NCBI RefSeq assembly: GCF_041146395.1
Contig: NC_090996.1
Coordinates: forward strand, 26,684,738-26,748,737
From: Eulemur rufifrons
Lineage: Eukaryota; Chordata; Mammalia; Primates; Lemuridae
DNA: 64,000 nucleotides
Reading direction: 5' to 3'
Both the position numbers and the translations under genes were made by a program. The notes beneath the pieces were generated by a model, which had not been told where the DNA came from, did not search any database, and saw only the letters and a list, made by a program, of their open reading frames with translations. Shown here one piece after another: positions 53,895 to 64,000 of the stretch (its first letter is position 1; the number at the start of each line of letters is the position of its first letter).

Positions 53895-54090
53895 TTCAAT
53901 CCAATTTATTGCCACAAATCAATGTCTTGGTGCACATGTGCCAGGCATTGTGTTTGCTGGGGACACAGAGCTAACCAAGGCAAGGTCTCCATCTTCAGAG
54001 CATTCCTCATCTGCCTGAGATGGTCTTACCCTGTACCATGAACACAGCAGTCCAACTGATGCTAATAAACATAGAGGAGGGAGGTTAACT
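53895..54090 (+). repeat. Ancient mammalian repeat fragment, unassigned
   Basis: 'cacatgtgccaggcattgtg', 'ctggggacacagagctaacc' and 'aggtctccatcttcagagca' match the family at 5886 and 26077. Confidence 0.5.
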
Positions 54091-54159
54091 TTGTGAGAGT
54101 CGGCAAAGATGTCCCCAAATTGGTGACAAGAGTGAGCTGGGAAGGAGAAGACAGATTTT

Positions 54160-54479
54160 ATTTATTTATTTATTTTATTTATTTATTTATTTATTTTTTT
54201 AGACAAGGTCTCACTCTGGTGCCCTGGGTAGAGTGCAGTGGCATCATTGTAGTTCATTGCAACCTCAAATTCCTGAGTTCAAGTGATCCTCCTGCCTCAG
54301 CCTCCCGAGTAGCTGAGACTACAGGCACATGCAACCATGCCTGGCTAATTTTTCTATTTTTAGTAGAGACGGGGTCTCGTTCTTGCTCAGGCTGGTCTCG
54401 AACTCCTGAGGTCAAGCAGTCCTCCCGCCTCGGCCTCCCAGAGTGCTAGAATTAGAGGTGTGAGCCACTGCACCCGACC
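54160..54479 (-). repeat. Strepsirrhine Alu, antisense, with perfect target duplication
   Basis: It runs from a (TTTA)n-expanded tail to 'gagccactgcacccgacc'. The perfect 12-bp direct repeat AAGACAGATTTT at 54148-54159 and 54480-54491 is the target-site duplication. 'cttgctcaggctggtctcg' and 'agagtgctagaatta' are strepsirrhine-type. The 118-codon frame 54093-54449 reads through it. Confidence 0.97.
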
Positions 54480-54491
54480 AAGACAGATTTT

Positions 54492-56606
54492 GATAGTCAG
54501 GAAAGGGAAGAATGGATTGGTATTAATATTACCAACAATGGGAGGCTAAACCCTAAAACAAAAACTTGAAAGAATGTGGAAGACGGTGCTTAGTCCATTA
54601 GGAATGGGGCTAGAGGCAGAAGGATGGGTTGGCATCATCTTGCAACGGCATCTCCTATTTGAATGTGAACTTTATTATATTAGCGGTGGGGAGTCATCCG
54701 CTATCTGAGAGCCGGGGATTGATATGATAAATGTTCTGTTAAAAATTCTTCTGACCCAGGCATGAGGGATCCGAGTGGAAAACTGGAAGGAGACGGTTCC
54801 AATTAAAGGTCCCGATATGAGGCTAGAGGGAGACAAGGCTGGGAAGAAACAGAAAATTGAGCACGAAGTGGTCTATTAATCACCTCTTTCCTTGGGAGGC
54901 AGAAGAGAGGCACAGAAAGAGGGAGGGATGAAATGACGCCTTTGCTGTATTTCCAGCGAGGGCTGCTGCATTGTGTAATATGTCCATTCCCCCAACGGGG
55001 ACCTGTGTTTCTCCTTGAATCCTGGTTCTTTGAGGAAGGCCTGGCAACCGAATCTTTTGCTTTCATCTTTTGGAAATAAAGGACTCTTCACAAGAGGGGT
55101 TGGAGATGTTGAGAGGACAAAGACCTCAGGAGGATATACTTGGGCTGTAAGGAGAAGAGAATTCCCCAAGGTCATTATCAGTGACAACGAACTAATGTTT
55201 TATGACTCTACCTTGTCTCAGCTGCTCATACCTGGTGGCTTCTTTCGCATGGGAGTAAACTCTGAGACCAGGAGACTAAAGATCTCATTGACTGGTGGCT
55301 TTTGGGAGATGGCTTAGGCTGTATTTTAAAATATAGGTTTTATTATTGTCTAGGTCTGGCAAGGTCAACCGATCAGGAAATGACTGCCTTTGAAAAGACA
55401 GCTTGTACTCACAGACCCCAAGAGAAGGGGTCACGCTACAGCAGGCAAGGCTTGGTCGGGGGGCCGAGGGAACGAGGGGAAGAGACCTGGGCAAGAGCCT
55501 CTATTGTAGTTGGCGTGGGAAAGAAAGGGCAAGGCAGGGTGAGCAGGTTTAGAATCGGCCAGCTTGATAATTCCCATGGGGTCTGCCGTGTAGGAGCTGT
55601 TCTCTAGTTGTCTGGTAGCTGGCCCTGGGGTGGTTAAAGCAGGGGGACATTAAACTGATCAGACCAGATACTACAGTTGATTGAGTTGCTCAGGGCAGGG
55701 GATAAAGAAGGGGTCTGGGGTGTGGGCTCTGGGTTGGTCAGTTTGCAAATGAAAAGTGCACACTCTCAGAGAGCTGTTTGCTGTCTCTAAGAATTGGCTC
55801 ATGCTGGGAGGGGCCGTTTCTCAGGCCAGCAGGCCCCAGATGTCAAAGCATCTAAATACAGAAAGTACAAAGACATGGTTCATTTGGGCTGTTATCTCTT
55901 GCGGTGACTGCCTCAAGCCCACCCAAAGGAGATTGGACAGGGAGAGGAGAAACCAACACAGGGAATTGACTTCACTCGGTAACGGCTTTTCTCTCAAGCA
56001 CATCTCCAGCCTCCAACGTGGGCTGGTGCTGTGGACTCGGCAGCCCGATCCAGGGATGGATGTTGGCGTGGAGAAGCTCGCTTTCTGCGTGGGGTCTTTC
56101 CAGGGCTCCGGGTGCCCTGGGAGTCGTTGATTTAGCATTTCTTCATTTAGGGGAGATTGCTCTTTTGCAAATTGCTCGGTGGTGGTGGCTGCCTTTCCTG
56201 CATCTGATTCGTCTTGCTTCTCGGAGACATTGAAACCATTTTTTTCTCCCTGTTGTACCATATGTTTTTCCTTTGCGTCTGTAGTATTTTATGCTCAAAT
56301 TCTGGAACCGTGATGTGGCATTTCTCTCTTGACGGTGCCTAGCAGGTGGCTTGTCGCGGCAGCTGGTAATGGCAGGGGAAGGTGCAGTAAGGAGAAATCA
56401 CGCAATGGCAACCTCTGTGTGTCTGCGGATCCCTCTTTGACTTCCCTGGGACCGTTTCTGTCTCATGTTTATTGTCCTTTCAGTTTATCTCTTACGTGTG
56501 TCAGCGCTGGCTGTTGCTTTCACATCGATTCAAGGAATTCTACATCTTCCTGCTCGTGGCAGACACATGGGGACTTTCCAGGGAGCGGAGGCCATATTTA
56601 AAAATG
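54492..56606. other. Unique-looking 2-kb stretch
   Basis: No common repeat recognised. Frames of 100-146 codons (54803-56261) overlap on both strands and have no recognised domain. Nothing marks a promoter or exon chain. Confidence 0.4.
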
Positions 56607-56822
56607 ATAATGGAAACATTTATTGGGTCCTACTGTGTGCCAGACATTGTGCTAAGCATGTTATAAACATTCACTTATTTGTTTCCCCCAATAACCATTC
56701 CAGGTAAGCGCAATATTACTCCCATTTTACAGATGAGAAAATTGAGGCTGAGAGATTGTCTGTAGAGATGGGGAGTGAGGTCAGCATTTGGACCTACGTC
56801 TGTTGGCTTCCACGACTGTATT
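56607..56822 (-). repeat. MIR SINE, nearly full length, antisense
   Basis: 'cctactgtgtgccagacatt', 'gtgctaagcatgttataaac', 'ccattttacagatgagaaaa' and 'tgaggctgagagattgtctg' in antisense order. Confidence 0.85.
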
Positions 56823-57100
56823 TACCACCTCATAACAGCATGAGTGGGAGTCTCCAGATACCTATTTCTGTATTGGTGATTCACATGCTTTTCTTCCCCC
56901 AATAAAGTGCTTGGAACTTCAGACTCTTAAGAGGCACCAATGAAGTCCAAAATTGTGGGCTCTGGATGGAATCGTGAGGAAAGGAAGTTTGTCTGCAGGG
57001 TCTTCCTCTAATTTATTCAACTTTTTCTTTAGCTGTTCAGTGCCGTCTGGCCTCCCTTCTTCCTGATACTAGCGTGAAAATAAATAAAGCTTTAAAATGT

Positions 57101-57389
57101 AGGCCGAGCGCGGGGGGCTCATCCCCGTAATCCTAGCACTTTGGGAGGCTGAGGTGGGAGGATCACTTGATGCTACGAGTTCGAGACCAGCCTGAGTAAG
57201 AGCGAGACCCCGTCTCTATAAAAAATAGAAAAATTAGCTGAGGGCCTCGGTGCACACCTGTAGTCCCCAGCTACTCAGGAGGTTGAGGCAGGAGAATCGC
57301 TTGAGCCCAGGTGTTTCAGGTTGCAGGGAGCTATGATGGCAACATTGCACTCCAGCCCAGGCAACAGAGTGAGACCCTGTCTCAAAAAA
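57101..57389 (+). repeat. Strepsirrhine Alu, sense, full length
   Basis: 'ggccgagcgcggggggctca' start, 'gtaatcctagcactttggga', 'cctgagtaagagcgagaccc' and a short A tail. The left-arm B box ('gagttcgagaccag') is kept. Confidence 0.93.
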
Positions 57390-57648
57390 AAGCTACTATT
57401 TTCCCTAAGAAAATAAAAGATAGTTAGTTTTTATGCTCCGAGACTTTACAGAGTAGTAGGGAGAGACACAGAGTAACAGATGCTTTCGATGTAACGTGGC
57501 AGACACAAGGCCACAAACAGGCAGGGCATCCTGCGGGTGCGGAGGAAGAAAAGTCACGTTCCGTTCTAGCTTCCCGCAGTGCAGATGGACCTTTAGGTAC
57601 TGGAGGAAAATTACAGGATGTAGTTGTGTGAGACACCTTTTCAATTCT

Positions 57649-57886
57649 CTCTCTCTTTTTTTCTCCCTCTGTCGCCCTGCATCATCATAGCTGACTGCAA
57701 CGCCACACTCCTGGGCTCAAGCGATCCTTCTGCCTCAGCCAGCACGTGCCACCACGCCCAGCTAATTTTAGTAGAGATGGGTCTCGCTCTTGCTTGGGCT
57801 GGTCTTGAACTCCTGAGCTCAAATGATCCTCCAGCCTCGGCCTCCCAGAGCGCTAGGATTGCAGGTGTGAGCCACCGCGCCTGGAC
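57649..57886 (-). repeat. Strepsirrhine Alu, antisense, with internal deletion
   Basis: 'ctccctctgtcgccctgcat' to 'gagccaccgcgcctgga', missing about 50 bp in the middle. Flanks CCTTTTCAATTCT (57636-57648) and CCTTTTCAACTCT (57887-57899) form a 13-bp duplication with one mismatch. It lies about 260 bp from the sense Alu at 57101. Confidence 0.93.
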
Positions 57887-58027
57887 CCTTTTCAACTCTT
57901 ATTAGCAATTCTTGGTTGCCTATGAATTCATTTTGAGCACTCGATGCATCTTCCTCCCTTCTACTACTCAAACGGGTCCTACGAATGGGCCAGGGAGATC
58001 CCATAGCAAAGCGGTAGGATTCACTGG

Positions 58028-58212
58028 TTCTCACGTTTGACAATAAATGGTGGCACTTTCACTTGTCACAACTGGGGTGATGTGCAGCTGGCATCAAATG
58101 ATCAGAGACCAGGGATGCTGCTAAGAATCTGACAGTATGCAGGACAGCCCCCACTGCAAGAATTGTCCAACCCCAAATGACAATTACGTGGAGGCTAAGA
58201 AACCCTGGCCAA
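58028..58212 (+). mobile_element. MER5A-type element, sense
   Basis: 'cacttgtcacaactggggtg', 'gaccagggatgctgctaaga', 'gcaggacagcccccactgca' and the right end 'ggctaagaaaccctgg'. Confidence 0.8.
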
Positions 58213-59232
58213 AGGTGACCTTGGTTTGATCCTCATACGCTGCTGGTTTGGGGGATGAGCTTGGTCTCTACTGAGATCCGGCATCATCAGGAATCAGCAC
58301 ACTTGAAAGGCCCTGTAACCCCTCCCTGCTTCAGGTGAGCCTTTGGAGCTGAGCACCTCTCAATGTTGCCTTTTTGGAATTGAACATTCCACAGAGGGAG
58401 TTGGTGGGAGTTAAAAATCCATCAGCTCTCATTTTACCAGGTATTCAGGAAAATAACTTTTCTCCTGCCAAAGAAATTACATGAATTATATTAAAATCAA
58501 TGCTAAGGTAATAAAATTACACGCTCAGGACTCTTCTAAAAACCTCCCTTTGTCTGGCAGGGTAATTTGAGTGGGGGAAGACAAGCTCACGGCTGCCACA
58601 CTCTCACATAAAGAGGAAATTGGCTGGACCACGTTCTTGCCGTGCGTACCTACTCTGCGAGATTCTCATTTTTTTTTTTTTTTTACATCGGCAGATTTAA
58701 GCACAAAGCAAACTTTCTGATGTATATCCACGAGAGGAATGATTTGGGTTTTTTTTTTTAAAAAATGCACACTTTTAGGAGGAAACCTCAAATCATCAAA
58801 TGGACGTCGATGATCAAGACAGGGACAAACACCCATGGAATTGGGCAGAAATGGACTTCGGTGCCAGGCACACGATCCTCCCCCCAGTGCTCCACTGGTG
58901 CGGAGGGAACTGTTGAGAATTGCACATGCCATGAGAGAAACCTCTTTTGCTTCCAGTGTGGTAACCATTTTTAGCTGACAAGAAAAACAAAAAGTCATCC
59001 TTGCTTTAATGTATGAGAAAATTGAAATGACTGGGGAAAACGACATCTGTTCTTAAGGCTTTTTCCAGGGAAAACTTCAGTCGTTTAGAGGCAAATTGAT
59101 GCATGTGACGTCTTGGCCGAGGCTGGCATGGACGGGGAGTGTGTTTGACGGGGTTGAAAAGCCGTGGGCTGTGGAGACGGAAGACCCAGTGAGCATCCTC
59201 GCTCGTGTGAACTGTGGGGTTTGATCTTCTAG
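58213..59232. other. Unique-looking stretch
   Basis: 58420-58640 has AT-rich homeodomain-like words ('ggtaataaaattaca') and no repeat match. T-runs at 58669-58684. An imperfect inverted repeat at 58739-58796. The 126-codon minus frame (58666-59046) is low-complexity at one end and unrecognised. Confidence 0.4.
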
Positions 59233-59436
59233 AACAGTGGTTGTAGGGAACATTTGGCAACACCTGGGGACATTTTGGATTGTCACATGAGATGGGAGGG
59301 TTCTGCTGGCATCTAGTGGGTGGAGGTTGGAGATGCTATTAAATCTCCTACAATGCACAGAACATGCCCCGCACAATAAGGAATTATCTGGACCAAAATG
59401 TCATTAAGGGAGAGGTTAGGAATCCCGTTTTGGAGT
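59233..59436 (+). mobile_element. MER5A-type element, sense
   Basis: 'gaacagtggttgtagggaac', 'atttggcaacacctggggac', 'gctggcatctagtgggtgga', 'aatgcacagaacatgccccg' and right end 'gaggttaggaatcccgt'. Confidence 0.8.
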
Positions 59437-59555
59437 TTTGATTCCTTTATCTGTAAAGTGGGTAGTTGCCACACTTCTTTCACCTGGCTGTTCCAAGTAT
59501 GAAAGGTCTATGTGAGAATATACGTGGGAGAATGCTTTCTACAAATGGCGGTCGT
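59437..59555 (+). repeat. MIR SINE 3' part, sense
   Basis: 'tttatctgtaaagtgggtag' and 'ctggctgttccaagtatgaa' resemble the MIR core and tail. Confidence 0.5.
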
Positions 59556-59584
59556 CTGCGCTGATGATTGATATCTCTGGGCAT

Positions 59585-60122
59585 CCTCAAATTTTATTTC
59601 CCTATCGGATTTTCTAGCTACAGAGCTCTTCTTAAAATGCAAATATGATCCTGCCACTTCTCTCCTTCAAACCTACTTATGATTGTCCCTTGACTTCTGC
59701 AATCTACCCAAATGGATCTTTGCAATATCATGCTTCAGCCCTGCCCTTCTCCCCACCACACGTGATGGCGCTACCTCCGTGCCTTTGCTGCTGCTGTTCC
59801 CCTTTCCTGAACCTGCTCATCACATTCTCTCACCTAGCCAATTCCTACTTGTCCTGATGGTCTTAGCTTTCATGTCACCCCCTCCAGGAAGTCTTCCCTG
59901 ACTGCCTCATGGGAGAGAAGTTGCCTGTCACCTGTGCTTCCATAGTGCCTCGTGCTTACCCCTATCTGAGAGCTTGCAATATGGTGTCATAATGTCCTTA
60001 AAATTTTTTTCATCTCCTAGGCAGTGAGTATGTCGCTCACTGTTGTATTCACAATGTCTAGTATTGTACTTGACTATCTTGTACAGTTCAGTAAATGTTT
60101 GTTGAATGAATGAATAAATGAT
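59585..60122 (+). repeat. L2, long 3' part, sense
   Basis: 'cacttctctccttcaaacct', 'ccctccaggaagtcttccct', 'gactgcctcatgg', 'tcatctcctaggcagtgagt' and the terminal 'taaatgtttgttgaatgaat' are L2 in order over 540 bp. Confidence 0.85.
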
Positions 60123-60464
60123 CGATGAGACCTTTCAACATAGCTGCTTCCACTAGGAAAAAAACTCACTTTGATTTATTTCCTCTCTCCTTCCTTGGGT
60201 TACTCTGCCATGGTCACACTAATGGGCCATTGTCCAAAGGGAGAAAGTTACAGGGAAGAACACAGCAAACGGTCAAAACACTCTTTAACTTTGGCCAATG
60301 GCCTTGACCTAACACAGAGGGGAGTATCCTTGCATGAAAATAACGACCTTTTCTCTTTAAAGTGACTTAGCTGCTATTTTCTGGAGAGCATGTTAGAAAG
60401 AAATGAGAATTATGTGAGTTGCCAATAGCTCCGGGGCTTATGTTTTATTGTGTTTGTGTGTCTT

Positions 60465-60605
60465 CCAGACTATGTTTCATGGTGTGTCCATATGAATTTC
60501 ACTATCTCTGCTACCTATTAAGCTTCTGGAGGACAGAAACAATGTCTACTTTATTTTCGAGGGCACTGGGCATCTTACATACACCTTGTCAAAGTGCCTG
60601 GTGAG
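60465..60605 (+). repeat. L2 3' fragment, sense
   Basis: 'attaagcttctggaggacag', 'aaacaatgtctactttattt' and 'gcatcttacatacaccttg' fit the L2 end. Confidence 0.5.
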
Positions 60606-60649
60606 GGAACCTTACAGGTAAAATCTCTGCGCGAGGATGCGCCCTGCCC

Positions 60650-60735
60650 CCAAGTTATAGACGAGTAAACTGAATATTCTACAAGAAGGTGAGTAACTAT
60701 GTCCACACAGTGAGTTAGCAAGAAAGCCAGGACTA
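60650..60735 (-). repeat. MIR fragment, antisense
   Basis: 'tatagacgagtaaactgaat' and 'gtccacacagtgagttagca' are diverged antisense MIR. Confidence 0.55.
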
Positions 60736-61989
60736 AAAAATGGTATAGCTTTATTGGAGACAAATTATAGAAGCTGCAATGTCTTTAAATTTAGAAAACA
60801 AAGTTAGCTCTTGCCAGAGTTGCGAGGCAGTTTTGACGTCTTCTGAAAGCCATTGCTCCCATCCAATTTTATTCTTAAAGTAGGAAGCAAAACTCCCAGG
60901 GACACGCTGGTGCGTCTCACCCTCCATTTATCAGTATTTTTGCCTCTCATTATACCCATGGCCTACTTTTCTTGGGCTCCTTTAGACATCAATGAGCGTA
61001 TTACAGTAGGTATTGTCCTTGTAACTTTTTGAAGTTCTTTCGGCATTATGAACAAGGTCTTAAACCCCAGCTGGGTGCCACAGCCTACTTTGGCTCTGCT
61101 CTATTTCCTTAAGAAATGTAAAGGATGGCGCTGTCATCTTCCCAAGAAGAAACTGATAAAGAAAAGCTGCCCTCATACTGAGAGTTTTCCTCCCCTTCTC
61201 GGAGGCAGCGGAGAAATTGCTAAAATTGACTTTTATTGTGCAAGATGCTACTGTCTTTCTAACCAATAGAAAGCAAGCAGATAGCATTGGAAGAATGGGG
61301 CTTGATTTGGGAGAGGCAAGACATTTGGTGCCCAACCTGGGGGGAAGGGAACCAACAGCCTACATTATAAATTCCAGGCTGTGCTTGACGGGGAAGCAGA
61401 AACCAGCCTCCCTTAGCTTTCTACGTCCCAGGCATATGGTGGCACGGGGACATTGGATTCTGTCTTTTAGATCTCTGGTTACTGAGGGGCTTTCAAAAGG
61501 GGATTTGGGTCTCTGTTTTCTTTTCTGCTCTGGGCTTTATCCAACCAAGTGTAAAAAATGATGAGCAATTCTCAGCAGACTTCCTCGAAGCTGTTCTGGC
61601 ATTTTGCAGGGTTGGAGGGGAACGTGGAAGGAGTTGAGCACCAAGGTTTGGAAGGAAGTGTGTCATGCTGAGGGCTTTCTCTTCGGTGGGTGGAGTGAGC
61701 TCATGCGAGCTAATTTAAGGGACTCCAAGGAGACCCACTCAAGCTCCAAAATATCCCCCCCTTCAGGTTTCAGAAATGTCAGCTTTAGCATCCATCCCTA
61801 CGTGTCCATCACGTCTTTCCACGACTTCCTGCGAGGGGGCAGCACACAAGTATGTGACTCCTCCGTGTGGGTGGTTTTCTCTGGTCAGCTTTTCCTCTCG
61901 GCTGTACATCCTGGGTCGTGGGGCGAAGAACAGAAGCCAAAAGATGCAGAAAAGTGGCTGCCACCACTTTTGGCTATGGGATGCTCTTT
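60736..61989. other. Unique-looking 1.2-kb stretch
   Basis: No repeat recognised. Frames of 114-142 codons (61217-62186, both strands) overlap and lack domains. It contains a CTCF-like word at 61829-61842. Confidence 0.4.
61829..61842 (+). promoter_or_regulatory. CTCF-like site
   Basis: CTGCGAGGGGGCAG matches the published CCGCGNGGNGGCAG form of the CTCF motif with one change. It lies in non-repetitive sequence. Confidence 0.35.
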
Positions 61990-62140
61990 CAGTAGGCTCT
62001 TGTGTCACGTTAACACACCAGCAATTTACTGACCCTCTCTGCATCTCAGCTTCCTCGCTTGTAAATGGGAGCACCTCACCACAGGTTTATTGGGAGGATC
62101 AAGTTAGAAATGCACGCAGTAACATAGCCTTCTATTCCAG
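61990..62140 (+). repeat. MIR SINE fragment, sense
   Basis: 'ctgaccctctctgcatctca', 'gcttcctcgcttgtaaatgg' and 'attgggaggatcaagttaga' are MIR. Confidence 0.75.
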
Positions 62141-62149
62141 CGCTTGCCA

Positions 62150-63025
62150 AATACATGCACAAAAGGTCATGATTACCCCCAAATGATGGGGGTATGTCTA
62201 AGGGACCAGGGAACCATTCAAAAGAGCTTGAAATGGCCAAATCTAGAATACATGGAGCAACAAAGTAAAGTAGGATCGGATTATAACCTAAAGTTTAAAA
62301 TAAATATCCATGAGTCCTACTGGTATAAATAAATAACTGAACATATAAATAAACAGAGAAGAGACACATCTTCTATGCAGAATTCCCAATAATTTATATG
62401 GACACTCTACCCTCAAGGAGGAGAAGCAAACAGTACAGTATGAAAATGGGAGAAAATAAGAGTGACTACGCAGGAGAAATAGTTTACACCTCAGCCAGGT
62501 GATCAAAGGTGTAATCAACATGTTGACACTATGTGCCCTTGATGTGATGTGATGAAAACAGCAGTTTACCTCCGTGGTCTTCCTCCCAAATACTCAGAAC
62601 CGCAGTCTAATCACGAGAAAAACATCAGCAAATCCCGAAAGAGAGGAATCCTACAAAACATGTGAGTAGTCATCCTTAAAATTTTCAAGATTATCAAAAA
62701 CAAGGAAAGCCTGGCAAACTGTTACAGCCAAAAGAGCCCAAGAAGACAACAACTGGGTATGATGAGGTATCCTAGATGGAATCTTGGAACAGGAAAAAAG
62801 GTACCAGGTAATAATGAAAGATACCTGAATCAACTATGGACTTTAGTTAATAACAATGTGTTAATATCAGTTCATTAATTGTAATCAATATACTAAACCA
62901 ATTTAAGATATTAATAATAGGGGCAACAGGGAGGAGAGTTTAAGGGAATTCTTTGTCCTGCCTTCTCGATTTTTCTGTGACTCTAAAACTGTTCTGAAAA
63001 CTAACATCTATTTGAAAAAAATTAT
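62150..63025 (+). repeat. L1M 3' UTR, sense, about 870 bp
   Basis: Order of an old L1 3' UTR: 'cagagaagagacacatcttc', 'acctcagccaggtgatcaaa', 'aatcacgagaaaaacatcag', 'caaaaacaaggaaagcctgg', 'tggactttagttaataacaa' and 'ctaaaactgttctgaaaac'. No coding content is expected in a 3' UTR. Confidence 0.85.
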
Positions 63026-63394
63026 TATTATTTGCTTATTTGTTTTCTGGGGTTCTCTTTTCTGTGAAACATCCAAGACTCCCAGGAGGAGGTATCAAAT
63101 CCAAGACATCGGTCCCAGCTGCCACTCCCTTTGTCAGCCAGACAGCCCCATCCTTTTTGGTTGTGGTTGATGTGACTCCCACGTAGGACAACACAGAGGA
63201 TCTGGCTGTACACATGCTCTTCTAAAGGATTATCTGCTAACTCTGGAAATGGTAACCTAGCAGCATGACAGAACCCATGTCCACTAAGAAAAGGGTTTAG
63301 ATAAATTGGGATTTAGCATCCATTGCAGACAAAATCAATCATTTCTTTCACTGCCAATACTGCCTTGTACAGAACTTGATTGAATCACTTATCG

Positions 63395-63532
63395 CATTGG
63401 ATTTTCATTATTTATCTTCTCTCCCCATCTCTGAACTCCCCAATGGAAGGGAGTTTCTCATTTATCTGTGTACTCCCAGGGCTTAATCCTATGCCCAGTA
63501 TAGATGACTCAAGAAAGTGATGATTGAGTGGA
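63395..63532 (+). repeat. L2 3' end, sense
   Basis: 'ctgaactccccaatggaagg', 'gagtttctcatttatctgtg' and 'atgcccagtatagatgact' fit the L2 end. Confidence 0.6.
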
Positions 63533-63599
63533 GGACCAGTCAACAGCGTTTAAACTGGCAATGGTGAAACTCAAGTTGATGGTTTGGCAGATGGTATTT

Positions 63600-64000
63600 T
63601 ACAGAGACTTCCACAATAATATTAAATATCTCCCATCCCACATGCTCTTCTTTCCATGTGACCTTGCCACTTCTCCCATAGCATGGAGAAGTCTACATCC
63701 CTTTCCCTTGAGACGGGTGGACCTTTGTGACTGCCTTGACCACTAGCATATAGTAGAAGTGATGCTATGTGAGTTCTTAGGTTGTGTCATGAAATGCCAT
63801 GGACTTCTCTGCCTTGCTCTCTTGGGTACTCTGTCTTGGAACCTGGCCACCATGCTGTGACTATGTCCAACCAGCCTATGGAAAGGTCCCTGTGGCGGGG
63901 AACTGAGGTCTTGGTCCTCATTCTCAGCTGAGCTTCCAGCTGACAGCCAGCATCCACTTGCCACCTTGGAAGTGGATTCTCCTGTCCCCTGCCAGCCTTC
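63600..64000 (+). repeat. MaLR-like LTR, sense, cut by the window end
   Basis: 'tagcatggagaagtctacat', 'gtgactgccttgaccactag', 'agaagtgatgctatgtgag' and 'gacagccagcatccacttgc' resemble the 5' two-thirds of the repeat at 44530-44990. It continues past the window end. Confidence 0.5.

Noticed and set aside
54093..54449. 118-codon plus frame
   Set aside because: Reads through an antisense Alu; Alu frames of this kind are common.
55821..56261. 146-codon minus frame
   Set aside because: No recognisable domain and overlapping plus frames of similar length.
61604..62186. Overlapping 142- and 136-codon frames
   Set aside because: They overlap in different frames, one runs into a MIR, and neither resembles a protein family.
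1..64000. Prokaryotic or phage system (operon, CRISPR, defence island)
   Set aside because: No long coding frames, no ribosome-binding or operon layout, no direct-repeat spacer array; the sequence is full of primate SINEs, LINEs and LTRs.

Overview
This window is mammalian nuclear DNA that looks non-coding throughout. The organism is most likely a strepsirrhine primate, probably lemur-like. The evidence is four full or partial Alu elements with strepsirrhine-type diagnostic wording (left arm reading 'agtgctaggatta', right arm reading 'cttgctcaggct') and L1 3' ends of the type common in lemur genomes (near 10740, 17860, 20800, 42600 and 46080). Family names are given from memory of consensus sequences, without a database search, so subfamily assignments are tentative.

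No protein-coding gene, exon chain, rRNA, tRNA, CRISPR array or prokaryote-like operon could be supported. The longest open frame is 233 codons (41183-41884, minus strand); it lies in GC-rich sequence and shows no recognisable domain. The reading frames across L1, LTR and hAT copies are relics or chance frames.

Layout: 1-10 kb holds L2, MIR, antisense L1M fragments, an MLT1 LTR and a hAT fossil. 10-20 kb holds a CpG-rich patch with a CTCF-like site, a large antisense L1M carrying a hAT insertion, a sense L1M 3' end, a 5'-inverted L1 and an E-box palindrome cluster. 20-30 kb holds ERV1-type and other LTRs, a lemur-type L1 3' end, an Alu, MER5A, and a second L1M plus hAT composite. 30-40 kb holds an inverted L1, old LTR-like repeats, a pyrimidine-rich tandem array and a perfect 12-bp inverted repeat at a MER5A edge. 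40-50 kb holds a GC-rich unique block, a nest of L1 inside L2 inside an older repeat, and a near-complete Tigger-type transposon inside a MIR. 50-64 kb holds MaLR LTRs, DNA transposon fossils, three Alus (one with a perfect 12-bp target duplication), a long L2 and an 870-bp L1M 3' UTR.

The parts do not form a pathway. The biologically suggestive signals are regulatory or historical: candidate CTCF sites in convergent orientation, paired E-boxes with identical spacers, octamer motifs, a hairpin beside a TCF/LEF site, nested insertions that give relative ages, and an excess of antisense L1 that would fit an intron of a plus-strand gene. I found nothing that amounts to a new molecular system.
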